64,000 nt of DNA. Source: Anaerolineaceae bacterium (lineage in GTDB: Bacteria; Chloroflexota; Anaerolineae; Aggregatilineales; Phototrophicaceae). Below, piece after piece: positions 9,270 through 18,492 of the stretch. The notes under the pieces were generated by a model, which saw only the letters and a list, made by a program, of their open reading frames with translations, was not told the origin of the DNA and did no database searches. The stretch lies in the NCBI GenBank assembly GCA_020634135.1, contig JACKCG010000001.1, positions 682,001 to 746,000 on the forward strand, given 5' to 3'. Every line of letters starts with the position of its first letter. Position 1 is the stretch's first letter. The position numbers and the translations under genes are program-made.

Positions 9270-9926
9270 CTACCAGTCCTTCTGTGAGGCCTCATCATTA
9301 AAAGGGGCAGAATCGGTTGCTAGAACCGCAGGCAATACAGGTTGGTTCTGTCCCGCACTGTCGAGCAACCGTTCCGCATCTGCGGGACTGATGGCGCTTT
9401 CTGGCGTAGGAGTCTCTGTGGTAGTCGGCTCAGGCTGGCCGCCAATGCCGGATTCGGGGGTCGGTGTAGCATCCCCTCCACGCTCATCAGGCGGTGGCTT
9501 AATCTGGCGCAACGCCAACTCCAGGTTGTAACGGGCATCGGCGTCATCCGGTTGGCGCAACAGGGTCTGCTGGTAAGCGCCAACAGCATCGGCATATTGC
9601 CCCAACGCCATATACACATTACCCAGGTTGTAATAGGCTCGCGCCTGAAGCGGCATATCGGCGGTTTTGATGGCCTGTTCTAAGGCCAGCGTCGCCATCT
9701 GCAAATCACCGTCCATCGCTAAGGCGCTGGCAGCATTATAGTAGGGTACAGGGTCATCAGGCGCGGTCACCTGGGCTAGTTGGTAGGCATCCACAGCGCC
9801 GGAGTAATCCCCCTGCCCGTACAATGCATTACCCGTGTTATTGCGTTCCGCCGGGTTTACGGCACAGCCTGCCAATAAAACGAGCAGACAGACCACCAGC
9901 CTGTATCGTGTTTGCCGATGCAACAT
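9270..9926 (-). CDS. batC: BatC-like TPR lipoprotein
   Basis: 218 residues from the ATG at 9926. The long open upstream extension lies inside batB and is rejected. The N-terminus is a lipoprotein signal with lipobox LLAGC (Cys21). Three TPR units follow (NALYGQGDYSGAVDAYQLA; YYNLGNVYMALGQYADAVGAYQ; a third just after), then a Thr/Pro/Glu-rich disordered tail with PTPESG repeats. The upstream batB stop is only 4 nt away. It probably acts as an extracytoplasmic protein-protein adaptor with BatE and BatD. Confidence 0.83.
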   Translation of the reverse strand: MLHRQTRYRLVVCLLVLLAGCAVNPAERNNTGNALYGQGDYSGAVDAYQLAQVTAPDDPVPYYNAASALAMDGDLQMATLALEQAIKTADMPLQARAYYNLGNVYMALGQYADAVGAYQQTLLRQPDDADARYNLELALRQIKPPPDERGGDATPTPESGIGGQPEPTTTETPTPESAISPADAERLLDSAGQNQPVLPAVLATDSAPFNDEASQKDW

Positions 9927-9930
9927 GTGC

Positions 9931-10947
9931 TTACACCACCTCATTGAAGGTCGTTTCAGGCAACAACATCTCCACCGAAAGTGCCAGGAGCGATAGCGCA
10001 ACGAAAATTCCGAATCGTTCGATGCCGCGCCGCTCCGCCTGGCTCCCCAACAACCCATCCTCCAGATCACCTACCTCGTTCACCAGCGTCCGCACGCTAT
10101 CGCCGCCACCATCCAGATGCCAGTACCGACCACCTGCACGCTCAACAACCTGCTGCAAGACCACTTCATTCAACCGGGAAAGCGCCAGGTTGCCATCCGC
10201 CTCCGACTTGTATCCGGCGATCTGTCCGTTTGCGTCATACACTGGAATGGGTGCCCCCTCACCCGTGCCACCTACACCCAGCGCATAGATGGTTATACCC
10301 TGTTCTCTGGCTTCATCTGCTGCACGAAGCGGATCTCCCTCAAAATCTTCGCCATCGCTCACCAGAATAATCACCTGTGTGCCGGAGCGTCCCGCCTCAA
10401 AGCCACGCACAGCTGACCGGATAGCCGCATCAATCACCGTCCCCTGGCGGGTCATAGACCGGGTACTCACTGCATTCAGGAAGGATTCTGCCGCCCCGGT
10501 ATCAGTCGTCAAGGGAAACTGGATAATAGCTTGTCCAGCGAACAGGACCAACCCTAATTCGTTGCCTGCCAGGGCGGTAAATAAGTCCCGCACCGCGAAT
10601 TTTGCCTGTTCGAGGCGGCTGGGATTCACATCCTGGGCATCCATGCTGGCACTGACATCCAACACCACCATGACAGAGATACCTCGTGTCTCGATGATTG
10701 CCGCTTCAAAGCCCCACAACGGACGTGACAAGGCAAAAATCAGTGCGCCAACTGCCACAAACCACAATGCCAGCTTCACTACCCGGCGGGAGTATCGTAT
10801 CGTATTCACCAGGCCAGCCAACTGCTCGGCATCCCCCAGCGAATACAGCAAGGCAGCCCGTACACGCCAGCGCCATACAAAGAATATGGCGACAAAAGGG
10901 AGGAGGAGCAACAACACCAATACAGAGGGAAACATCAATCCATTCAT
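9931..10947 (-). CDS. batB: BatB-like von Willebrand A membrane protein
   Basis: 338 residues with two N-terminal membrane helices (about 5-25 and 57-75), a von Willebrand A domain and a C-terminal helix (about 312-330). The metal-ion-dependent adhesion site is intact: D97-x-S-x-S (DVSASMDAQD) and a later SDGEDFEGD. A vWA domain of this kind binds a partner through a divalent metal; MoxR ATPases are thought to act on such proteins. It starts by ATGA overlap with the batA stop and is a paralogue of batA. Confidence 0.88.
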   Translation of the reverse strand: MNGLMFPSVLVLLLLLPFVAIFFVWRWRVRAALLYSLGDAEQLAGLVNTIRYSRRVVKLALWFVAVGALIFALSRPLWGFEAAIIETRGISVMVVLDVSASMDAQDVNPSRLEQAKFAVRDLFTALAGNELGLVLFAGQAIIQFPLTTDTGAAESFLNAVSTRSMTRQGTVIDAAIRSAVRGFEAGRSGTQVIILVSDGEDFEGDPLRAADEAREQGITIYALGVGGTGEGAPIPVYDANGQIAGYKSEADGNLALSRLNEVVLQQVVERAGGRYWHLDGGGDSVRTLVNEVGDLEDGLLGSQAERRGIERFGIFVALSLLALSVEMLLPETTFNEVV

Positions 10948-11939
10948 GGCACGGCCTGAAACATACTGTGGCGTAAGATACGCTCAAGAATGAGGGCGGC
11001 AAACCCGACCCATAACAGCGCCCAGGCCTGCTCCTGCCAGCGCACAAAGACCTGTTTTTCAACATCATTGCGCTCTAATGCATCTATCTGTTCGTAAACC
11101 TGCTGTAAATCGGCGGCATCTTCCGCACGAAAGTAACGACCGTTCGCGGTGGTGGCAATCACCTGCAAGGCAGCTTCATCCAGATCGCTTTCGACGGTAA
11201 TGGTACTGCCGCTCGCATCCATGAACGGCACAAGCCCCGCCTTACCCATACCAATCGTATAGATACGCATTCCTAAGGCAGCAACAGCCTGTGCCGCCGT
11301 AACCGGGTCGAAGTTCCCTGCCGTGTTCGCACCGTCTGTCAACAGGATAATGACCTTGCTGACCGCCGTGCCACTCCGCATCATATTTGCCGCAGCAGCC
11401 AACCCCTGACCGATGGCAGTGGCATCACCGACACCTAACTCACCTGCAAGACGCACACTAGCCAAAGAACGCAGCAGCGCCGGATAATCCAAAGTGGGGG
11501 GTACTACCTGAAAAGCGTCACTGGCAAATACCACCAGACCAATCCGGTCAAATTCCCGCCCGGACACAAAATCACCTATTACGGCTTTAGCGGCGCCAAG
11601 CCGATTCTGCGGCTGAAAATCCAGCCCGGCCATACTGCCAGAAATATCCAGTGCCAGTACAATATCCACGCCCTGCCCTTGAATGATCTCTTGAAACCAT
11701 CCGCTCTGTGGGCGCGCCAGACCAACAACCAGCAGCAGCCACGCCAAGAAACGGAGAGCATCTGGCAAACGCCGCAGTCTCACCCGCCACCCAACAGGCA
11801 GTCCATTTAGCAGGCGGGTATCGGAATAACGCAATCCCGGCACAACCCACTCCCAGCCAAGCCAGCGGGAAACCAGCCAAAGCAGTGGAGGAAGGAGCAA
11901 AAGCCCCAAAGCCAGGGGATGCGCAAAACGGAATATCAT
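10944..11939 (-). CDS. batA: BatA-like von Willebrand A membrane protein
   Basis: 331 residues from the ATG at 11939, chosen because it overlaps the preceding TGA (ATGA) and begins the first membrane helix. It has two N-terminal helices (about 6-24 and 60-76), a vWA domain with MIDAS D98-x-S-x-S (ALDISGSMAG) and LLTDGANTAG, and a C-terminal helix near the end. The layout equals that of BatB. The pair probably forms a membrane complex that is remodelled by the MoxR ATPase encoded in the same operon. Confidence 0.88.
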   Translation of the reverse strand: MIFRFAHPLALGLLLLPPLLWLVSRWLGWEWVVPGLRYSDTRLLNGLPVGWRVRLRRLPDALRFLAWLLLVVGLARPQSGWFQEIIQGQGVDIVLALDISGSMAGLDFQPQNRLGAAKAVIGDFVSGREFDRIGLVVFASDAFQVVPPTLDYPALLRSLASVRLAGELGVGDATAIGQGLAAAANMMRSGTAVSKVIILLTDGANTAGNFDPVTAAQAVAALGMRIYTIGMGKAGLVPFMDASGSTITVESDLDEAALQVIATTANGRYFRAEDAADLQQVYEQIDALERNDVEKQVFVRWQEQAWALLWVGFAALILERILRHSMFQAVP

Positions 11940-12883
11940 GGCAGTTTTTCGGCAGTGCTCGCCGCCCGGTCTACCTGCTCTATCCACTGATAAGCGGCCC
12001 CTAATAATCGCTGAGCAGCCTTCACGCGGGGCTGCATTGCAGCGAACTTGACAAGGTCGGCCTGCTCCAGCATGTGGCTGAGTTCACGCTGGCGGCGCAG
12101 CGCCAGTTTGGCATGAGTCTCCAGTGCAGCCACCAGTTCTCCTGTTGTCCATTCGGGCGCGGGCAACCCAAAACGCTCCCCCACATAGCCACGCAGAGCG
12201 TCCGCTGCTACGCGATAAGACTCTGCCGCCACCTGCGGGTCAGCGGCTGCTCGGCGTATCTGGGTTAGTGCCGCCTGTGCCGCCGGGTGCAGATCGCTGG
12301 CAACCACCACCCGTCTCATGCCCGCTGTCGGGCGATACCACCAGCGCCAGCCGGCAAGAGCGGCGATGACTATCCCGGCAATGGCCCCCGGCACTAACAA
12401 TGGCGAAATGTAGGGTAGTGAAACAGGCGGCTTTAGCGGGCGAAGTGTCAGGTCTTCCACATCGAGCACGCTCGGCACAGAGAAGAACGCTTTTTCAGCA
12501 ACGATTTGCAGGGTTTCAGGCTGGCCCACCAGTTGGTAATCCAATGCAAAGTCAGGAGTCTCGTAGTCACCGGGCTGCCACAATACTACAGTCAAGACTT
12601 GCCGGATCGTCTGCCCACTGCCGCTGCTCACAATCTCTTTCTCACCCGCCGCCCTTACCATAAACGGCGACCAATCTTCGGGAAAATCCGGCCAGCTTAC
12701 GATCGCCCCGGCGGGAACCTGTACTATCAATACCAGGTCTACCGGCTGTCCCACCAACGGCGCGAGGTTCTGCGCTACAAAGCGGGCGCTCGCCCCATCC
12801 TGCCCTGCTACAATCCCCCCGTATACCGCCAGAATCGCGAGAACAAGCGCAAACCATCCATAATTCCACAGTCCCCGAATCAA
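11936..12883 (-). CDS. DUF4381/BatD-like membrane protein of the Bat operon
   Basis: 315 residues. The start is a TTG that overlaps the DUF58 stop (TTGA); no closer ATG exists. An N-terminal hydrophobic segment (about 10-27) is followed by a beta domain resembling half of a BatD sandwich (LAPLVGQPVDLVLIVQVPAG). A membrane helix lies near 163-185 and the helical cytoplasmic tail ends with LEQADLVKFA, a motif shared with DUF4381 and the BatD C-terminus. It sits exactly where DUF4381 genes sit in MoxR-DUF58-vWA operons. It may connect the cytoplasmic DUF58/MoxR part to the outer vWA part; this is inference. Confidence 0.72.
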   Translation of the reverse strand: MIRGLWNYGWFALVLAILAVYGGIVAGQDGASARFVAQNLAPLVGQPVDLVLIVQVPAGAIVSWPDFPEDWSPFMVRAAGEKEIVSSGSGQTIRQVLTVVLWQPGDYETPDFALDYQLVGQPETLQIVAEKAFFSVPSVLDVEDLTLRPLKPPVSLPYISPLLVPGAIAGIVIAALAGWRWWYRPTAGMRRVVVASDLHPAAQAALTQIRRAAADPQVAAESYRVAADALRGYVGERFGLPAPEWTTGELVAALETHAKLALRRQRELSHMLEQADLVKFAAMQPRVKAAQRLLGAAYQWIEQVDRAASTAEKLP

Positions 12884-13758
12884 CGCCGCGCCCGTCCCTG
12901 AAAAAACCGAGTCAATGCCAGCACGTAATCACCATTGGTCGGCACATCAATCCGGTCAACCTGGGCCTGAGACAAGACCGTGTCCCGCGCCTCGCGGAAA
13001 CGCCGCGCGCTCCGCATAAAATTCTCACGCCAGGCGAGAGATGCCGTATCCCCCCAGGCAGTTTCACCGGTTTCAGCATCCCGCAGCGCCACGAGAGACG
13101 CCTTCGGCCAGGCAGCTTCCAGAGGATCACTTAGGACAACACCAATCAAATCGTGGCGGCGGGCAGTTTGGAGCAAATCCTGGGCATAAGACTCGCCAGC
13201 AGCCAGAAAATCCGACATCAGAAACACAATCGCCCGGCGCTTAAGCAAACGGTTCACCGTGCGCAACCCTAGACTCAGGTCAGTTCCCGTGTGGCCTGGC
13301 TGCGCCGCCATCAGATCACGAATCAGGCGCAGCACATGGTTACGCCCTTTGTGCGGGGCAACATACAATTCCACCTGATCGGTGAATAAGAGCAGCCCGA
13401 CACGATCCTGATTGCGGATAGCGGAGTAGGCCAGCACCGCCCCCAACTCGACGGCTGTATCGCGTTTCTGGCGGGTCTGCGTACCAAAGAAGGATGAGGC
13501 GCTGATGTCTAAGGCGAGCATCACTGTGAGTTCTCGCTCTTCGACATAGCGCTTAATAAAAGGTGTTCCTGTGCGGGCAGTCACGTTCCAGTCAATATCG
13601 CGCACATCGTCGCCGGGTTCATACGGACGAACGGCATCGAATTCGATGCCCCGCCCCTTGAAAATTGAGTGATATGCACCGGCGAACGTCTCATCTACCA
13701 GGCGGCGGGTTCGCAAGTCAATGCGCCGGATTTTTTGCAGAGTCTCGGCTGTGAGCAT
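12880..13758 (-). CDS. DUF58 protein of the MoxR-Bat system
   Basis: 292-residue cytoplasmic protein, a degenerate vWA-like family. The DUF58 hallmark GRGIEFDAVRPYEPGDDVRDIDW is recognisable around residues 35-57, followed by the MIDAS-like ALDISASSFFG near 83. MoxR and DUF58 genes are nearly always paired. The ATG overlaps the moxR stop (TGATG), so the pair is made together. Confidence 0.92.
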   Translation of the reverse strand: MLTAETLQKIRRIDLRTRRLVDETFAGAYHSIFKGRGIEFDAVRPYEPGDDVRDIDWNVTARTGTPFIKRYVEERELTVMLALDISASSFFGTQTRQKRDTAVELGAVLAYSAIRNQDRVGLLLFTDQVELYVAPHKGRNHVLRLIRDLMAAQPGHTGTDLSLGLRTVNRLLKRRAIVFLMSDFLAAGESYAQDLLQTARRHDLIGVVLSDPLEAAWPKASLVALRDAETGETAWGDTASLAWRENFMRSARRFREARDTVLSQAQVDRIDVPTNGDYVLALTRFFQGRARR

Positions 13759-14744
13759 CAGGGAACCGCTACCTTGTTCAAAATCTGCTGGATGATCTGC
13801 GCTGACGTAACATTTTCCGCTTCGGCCTCAAACGTCACCAGAATACGATGGCGCAGTACATCCGGTGCGATCTGTTTCACATCATCCGGCGTCACATACC
13901 CCCTACCCCTCAGAAAGGCATGGGCTTTGGCCGCTTTGACCAGGAAAATTGTCGCACGCGGTGAGGCGCCAAAAGCGATTAATGAACGAATCTCCTTCAT
14001 TCCGTTTGCTGCCGGGTCGCGGGTGGCGAAGACAATATCCAGAACATAGTTCTTAATCTTGTCGTCCACGTAAATGCTGTTGACCACTTCTCGCGCTCGT
14101 CGGATCACGTCCGGGCCAATGACAGGTTGCGGCGGAGGTGGTAGCGCACCGGACATACGCTCAATGATGACTCGTTCTTCATCGCGAGAAGGATACCCCA
14201 CAACGACCTTGAGCATAAAACGATCAAGCTGCGCTTCCGGCAGCGGATACGTCCCTTCCTGTTCAATCGGGTTCTGAGTTGCCAGAACAAGAAATGGATC
14301 ATCGAGTGGAAACGTCTGTTCACCCAGCGTGACCTGACGTTCTTCCATCGCCTCTAAAAGCGCGGATTGCACTTTCGCTGGGGCGCGGTTGATTTCATCT
14401 GCCAGGACAATGTTAGTGAAGATTGGCCCGGGATGCGGCGTGAATCCGCCACTGGTCGGATGATAAATCTGTGTGCCGACCAGATCAGCAGGCAACAAAT
14501 CGGGGGTGAATTGAATGCGCTGGAAGCGAACGCTGATAGCCTGTGCCAGGGTTCGCACTGCTAGGGTTTTTGCCAGTCCCGGCACACCTTCTATCAAGAT
14601 GTGCCCGTTACTCAGTAATGCAATCAGCAGCCGATTCATCAGCCGCCCCTGCCCCACGACTACCCGGCCTGTTTCTTCCAGCAGGATGGGAACAAACCCC
14701 GCCTCCTGCCTGATATGCTCATTAAGTTGTTGTACTGAGTTCAT
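13758..14744 (-). CDS. moxR: MoxR-type AAA+ ATPase
   Basis: 328-residue AAA+ chaperone-like ATPase, first gene of the eight-gene operon ending with batE. The Walker A motif GVPGLAKT spans 53-60 and the Walker B VLADEINRAP about 113-122. Sensor 1 (LATQNPIEQEGTYPLPEAQLDRF) and the C-terminal lid are present. The MoxR family assembles or activates vWA-domain partners, which fits the DUF58, BatA and BatB genes downstream. It is transcribed away from ftsH across a 160-nt gap. Confidence 0.95.
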   Translation of the reverse strand: MNSVQQLNEHIRQEAGFVPILLEETGRVVVGQGRLMNRLLIALLSNGHILIEGVPGLAKTLAVRTLAQAISVRFQRIQFTPDLLPADLVGTQIYHPTSGGFTPHPGPIFTNIVLADEINRAPAKVQSALLEAMEERQVTLGEQTFPLDDPFLVLATQNPIEQEGTYPLPEAQLDRFMLKVVVGYPSRDEERVIIERMSGALPPPPQPVIGPDVIRRAREVVNSIYVDDKIKNYVLDIVFATRDPAANGMKEIRSLIAFGASPRATIFLVKAAKAHAFLRGRGYVTPDDVKQIAPDVLRHRILVTFEAEAENVTSAQIIQQILNKVAVP

Positions 14745-14904
14745 ACGCAGTTTCTATCAATTCTTCCTAGAAGATAATTCGATTAGATTGTATAATTTTC
14801 ATTGAGTATGTGCTATGGAAATTACGATGGAATTGTTCTGGTATGGAAAAGTCGCCCCTCACGCGCTTACCAGCCACCTTATGTTATGAGGAGGCCAGTT
14901 GCAA
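14745..14904. promoter_or_regulatory. Divergent promoter region between moxR and ftsH
   Basis: 160-nt AT-rich gap that must hold the promoters of both the moxR-bat operon and ftsH. On the plus strand there is a perfect TATAAT at 14791-14796 without a clear -35. On the minus strand the same spot reads TATACAAT, so the two promoters may overlap. AGGAGG lies about 10 nt before the ftsH ATG. Confidence 0.4.
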
Positions 14905-16857
14905 ATGAATAACCCTAAAACGCGAAGCACCCTGCTGTACATCTTTTTCGGTTTTATCATCTTCGTCATCATACTTGGCATAGCTGGAAATGGGAATGAA
15001 CCGTCGCAAATCCAGTTTACCGAGCTGGTACAGCAGATACAGACCGACAAAGTGAATAGTATCCGGGTGGTGGGCGAGCAGCTCTACATCCAATATAAGA
15101 ATGGTTCGGAAGCGGTCACAAACAAAAGCCCAGAGCTTTCGGCAGAAGAACAACTCATCCAACATGGTATCACGTCTGATGATATTCAGAGCATCAACTG
15201 GGTATTCGAACAGCCTAACAATTGGCCGGCAGTCGGGTTCAGCATTATCACGACACTACTGCCCATCATCCTGCTGGGCGGCCTGATTATATTCATGTTA
15301 CGCCAGACGCAAGGATCCAACAACCAGGCGATGGCATTTGGCAAAAGCCGGGCAAGAATGTTCAACAGTGACCATCCGACGATCACGTTTGAAGATGTCG
15401 CCGGAGCGGATGAAGCCAAAGAAGAATTGGCTGAAGTAGTTGAATTTCTGAAGGAACCGGAAAAGTTCATCCAGCTAGGCGCGCGCATTCCAAAAGGTGT
15501 GCTGCTGATGGGCAGCCCGGGCACAGGTAAAACACTGCTGGCAAAAGCGGTCGCCGGGGAAGCCGGTGTGCCGTTCTTCAGCATTTCCGGCTCCGAGTTT
15601 GTTGAAATGTTCGTTGGTGTAGGCGCCAGCCGCGTGCGGGACTTGTTCACCCAGGCCAAGCGCCACAGCCCCTGCATTATCTTCATTGACGAAATTGATG
15701 CCGTCGGACGCCACCGTGGTGCCGGGTTAGGTGGCAGTCATGACGAACGCGAGCAGACGCTGAATCAGATTCTGGTGGAAATGGACGGTTTCGACACAGA
15801 TACAAATGTGATCGTTGTCGCCGCGACCAACCGCCCCGACATCCTGGACCCGGCGCTGCTGCGGCCAGGGCGTTTTGATCGCCGCGTCGTCCTGGATCGT
15901 CCCGATATGCGTGGCCGCGAAGCAATTCTCAAAGTGCATGTTCGTGGCAAGCCCCTGGCATCCAATGTTGACCTGACGGCACTTGCCAAGTCTACACCGG
16001 GTTTTGTGGGGGCAGATATTGAGAACATGGTGAACGAAGCCGCTATCCTGGCCGCCCGCAAGAACAAGAAGACCATCGGCGAAAATGACTTCCATGCCGC
16101 CATTGAGCGCATAATCATCGGCCCGGAACGTAAGAGCCGGGTTATCAGCCAGGCAGACCAGCGGATTACTGCCTACCATGAAGCGGGGCACGCTGTCGTC
16201 TCGCATTACCTCCCTACCGGAGACCCCGTACGGAAGGTAACGATCATCCCGCGCGGCATGGCTGCCGGAGTCACCATCTACCTGCCGAATGAAGATATGA
16301 TGCACATGACCCGTTCCCGGCTCAAAAACCAGATTGTGATGGCCTTAGCCGGGCGGGCGGCTGAGGAACTGGTATTTGATGAAATTACCACCGGGGCGGT
16401 AAGTGACCTGGAACAGGTCGCTAAACTGGCGCGAGCGATGGTGACGCGGTTTGGGATGAGCGACAAACTCGGCCCGATGATGTTCGGCCAGAAAGAGGAA
16501 ATGATCTTCCTGGGGCGAGAGATTAGTGAACAGCGCGATTATAGCGAGGCTGTGGCGGAAGTAATCGACTCAGAAGTACGCGCTATTGTGACCTGGGCTT
16601 ATGATGAGGCCCGCCGTATCCTTACCGAGCACCGTGACAAACTTAATGCGGTGGCCGAACGCCTGCTTGAAGTGGAAACACTGGAAGCGGAGGAATTCCT
16701 GGCGGTTATGGAAGGCCAGCAGCACGTCATAGGGGCTTCCGATACACACGATGGTGGCAACAAGTCAACTTCAAAGTCGGGGGAGAAGGGCAAAGTCGAG
16801 GAAAACGACAACCTGCCGCCGCTGGGGAAACCCGGCACAGCGCCCAGCCCAGCCTGA
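14905..16857 (+). CDS. ftsH: ATP-dependent zinc metalloprotease FtsH
   Basis: 650 residues from the ATG at 14905; a TTG 6 nt upstream is too close to the GGAGG at 14890-14894. Two membrane helices (about 8-28 and 110-132) flank an extracytoplasmic loop. The AAA+ module has Walker A GSPGTGKT at 203-210, Walker B IIFIDEIDAVG and the second region of homology ATNRPDILDPALLRPGRFD. The protease site is HEAGH at 425-429. The C-terminus is a Ser/Lys/Pro-rich tail. It degrades misfolded or regulatory membrane and cytosolic proteins. Alone as a transcription unit, it ends at a strong hairpin. Confidence 0.97.
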   Translation: MNNPKTRSTLLYIFFGFIIFVIILGIAGNGNEPSQIQFTELVQQIQTDKVNSIRVVGEQLYIQYKNGSEAVTNKSPELSAEEQLIQHGITSDDIQSINWVFEQPNNWPAVGFSIITTLLPIILLGGLIIFMLRQTQGSNNQAMAFGKSRARMFNSDHPTITFEDVAGADEAKEELAEVVEFLKEPEKFIQLGARIPKGVLLMGSPGTGKTLLAKAVAGEAGVPFFSISGSEFVEMFVGVGASRVRDLFTQAKRHSPCIIFIDEIDAVGRHRGAGLGGSHDEREQTLNQILVEMDGFDTDTNVIVVAATNRPDILDPALLRPGRFDRRVVLDRPDMRGREAILKVHVRGKPLASNVDLTALAKSTPGFVGADIENMVNEAAILAARKNKKTIGENDFHAAIERIIIGPERKSRVISQADQRITAYHEAGHAVVSHYLPTGDPVRKVTIIPRGMAAGVTIYLPNEDMMHMTRSRLKNQIVMALAGRAAEELVFDEITTGAVSDLEQVAKLARAMVTRFGMSDKLGPMMFGQKEEMIFLGREISEQRDYSEAVAEVIDSEVRAIVTWAYDEARRILTEHRDKLNAVAERLLEVETLEAEEFLAVMEGQQHVIGASDTHDGGNKSTSKSGEKGKVEENDNLPPLGKPGTAPSPA

Positions 16858-16886
16858 CGCTGTCAACGACCATCATGCACGCAGAG

Positions 16887-16920
16887 AAAGAGCTGCCTCA
16901 GTTTGGCAGCTCTTTGTTTT
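16887..16920 (+). terminator. Rho-independent terminator after ftsH
   Basis: Perfect 11-bp stem AAAGAGCTGCC (16887-16897) / GGCAGCTCTTT (16905-16915) with a 7-nt loop, followed by GTTTT. The A-rich left arm may let it work in both directions between ftsH and the convergent small membrane gene, whose stop lies at its right end. Confidence 0.8.
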
Positions 16921-17221
16921 ACGGAAAAATCGCGCAGAAGTTCATCGCTGTTGGATTAGCGGTACAGGTTGAATATAAGAGAACCGTCCCCACACATAAC
17001 AGGCAGGCAGCGATCAGCACAAGGCAACCGCACCAGGCCACCGGCCCACCAGTCACGACCCCTGAGAATAGTTCGATAAACCCGATCAGGACGCCAAATG
17101 CCGATCCAATTAGCTGTAATCCAAAAAACAGTATCATCCCAACAACACATAGCACCGCTAACCCGGCACCAAGAAGCAGCAGCGTTCCGATGTCTACATT
17201 TTGCAGGATGTCCATATCCAC
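16919..17221 (-). CDS. Small membrane protein, unknown function
   Basis: 100-residue hydrophobic protein with three predicted membrane helices (about 12-33, 35-58 and 64-86). No family is recognised. Cys residues cluster in the third helix (WCGCL, ACLLCV). It follows the 137-residue single-helix protein gene by 31 nt on the same strand. The even hydrophobic pattern and position argue for a real gene, but the start and function are uncertain. Confidence 0.6.
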   Translation of the reverse strand: MDMDILQNVDIGTLLLLGAGLAVLCVVGMILFFGLQLIGSAFGVLIGFIELFSGVVTGGPVAWCGCLVLIAACLLCVGTVLLYSTCTANPTAMNFCAIFP

Positions 17222-17252
17222 TTACCCTCTCAGAATAATAGTTCTGTTGAAT

Positions 17253-17666
17253 CTATGACCGGCAGGCGCCTTCGTCGGTACGCGCCAAAACCCAGCCATC
17301 ATTTTGAGCATAGCAATCGCAATAGGTTGAGGCGAGGTCATCCCCCTGCCCTTGCCATAACAGGAAACTTACATCAGTCTGAATACATACTGTCTGGCTC
17401 GCTTCGTCCGCAAAAACAGTTGGACGCGAAAATCCCACCCCGCGCTGCTGTGCTTCCATTACCAACCATATACGCAAAATCTGCGGCGGGGATTCATTCA
17501 AGGTAAGGATAATTTCACCCTGTGTCGCCAGATAAAACAGTCCGCATGGCGCCAGTAACAGCAAAAACCACAGCACGAGACCGATGATACAACCCGCTCG
17601 GCGCAGCGGTGAACGGCGAGCTGGTTGTTCCGGGAGAGCGTGCGCTGTCTGTAACGCTTCAGACAT
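17253..17666 (-). CDS. Single-TM protein with Cys-rich outer domain, unknown
   Basis: 137 residues. A basic N-terminus ending in RRSPLRRAG is followed by one strong membrane helix (about 27-48), then about 90 residues predicted to be outside the cell with five Cys in the last 45 residues (VCIQ, CDC, ACRS). The odd Cys content suggests disulfides in an extracytoplasmic domain. No family is recognised. It probably shares an operon with the 100-residue membrane protein downstream. Confidence 0.62.
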   Translation of the reverse strand: MSEALQTAHALPEQPARRSPLRRAGCIIGLVLWFLLLLAPCGLFYLATQGEIILTLNESPPQILRIWLVMEAQQRGVGFSRPTVFADEASQTVCIQTDVSFLLWQGQGDDLASTYCDCYAQNDGWVLARTDEGACRS

Positions 17667-17784
17667 TCAGTGTCCAATCATCAAACCACAGCATGACAAC
17701 CTGCTGCGAAAATCCAAGACTAGTATACCCCGTTCCCGTCACAAGCAATAGAAATCAGCCACTTATTCTATAGGATTTTGGCAC

Positions 17785-18306
17785 TCACAATAGACTTTCA
17801 CCCGCAAATCGCATCTGAATCGCATCTTCTTCATCATAACTGACATGCACAAACACAGGCGGCGCGTCAGTTGCCATTGTCAAGACCCGCGGCAGAATCA
17901 CAGGCAGATCTTCTACCAGGTCAAGACTCAGCAGGCGGTCGCGCGGCACCCAGTGAAGCGTCCCTTCGTCATTGGCGATCACTGCACGACTGGAGCTGAT
18001 CCCAGTAAATACGAATAACACAATGCCGGTTGACTCCCCTGTATCAATGTTATAGACCGCACGGAGTGTCACATCCCGCACATCTAGTCCCGATTCTTCC
18101 AGAATTTCGCGCCGAGCGCTTGTGAATGGGTCTTCATCACGCTCGATATGTCCTCCCAGGCCGTTGTACTGGTTAGGGAACACCCGTTTGTGTGCGCCGC
18201 GTTTCATTAGCAGAATATCGTCACCATTCAACACGAAGCATAGTGTTCGCGGTATGACCAACCAGCGTCCTGCAGTGGCGTCCGCCCCTTGCTCATTTGC
18301 ACCCAT
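17785..18306 (-). CDS. Nudix hydrolase (MutT-like)
   Basis: 173 residues from the ATG at 18306. This start is preferred over the one 33 nt upstream because AAAGGA sits 7 nt before it. The Nudix box is complete: G-x5-E-x7-REILEESG-L (GGHIERDE...), residues about 63-85. The family hydrolyses nucleoside diphosphates linked to another moiety; the exact substrate cannot be read from sequence. The fold start LCFVLNGDDILLMKRG resembles 8-oxo-dGTPase-type proteins. The gene is divergent from the ParB-like gene. Confidence 0.9.
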   Translation of the reverse strand: MGANEQGADATAGRWLVIPRTLCFVLNGDDILLMKRGAHKRVFPNQYNGLGGHIERDEDPFTSARREILEESGLDVRDVTLRAVYNIDTGESTGIVLFVFTGISSSRAVIANDEGTLHWVPRDRLLSLDLVEDLPVILPRVLTMATDAPPVFVHVSYDEEDAIQMRFAGESLL

Positions 18307-18492
18307 CCCGATTTCCTTTCGCTGTGTCTTCATGCTCATCCGTAAAATCAGTTCTCTTCAGGCAGCACTCGGTTTACACCTGGTCTGTAAATGAATTTTC
18401 AAGGGCAAAAAGTGGTGGTCTGGAATTGTTTCGCGCCATAGAACATGCTACCCTATGGCTAACCTCACGCTCTATGCAGGAATCATTGGTTT

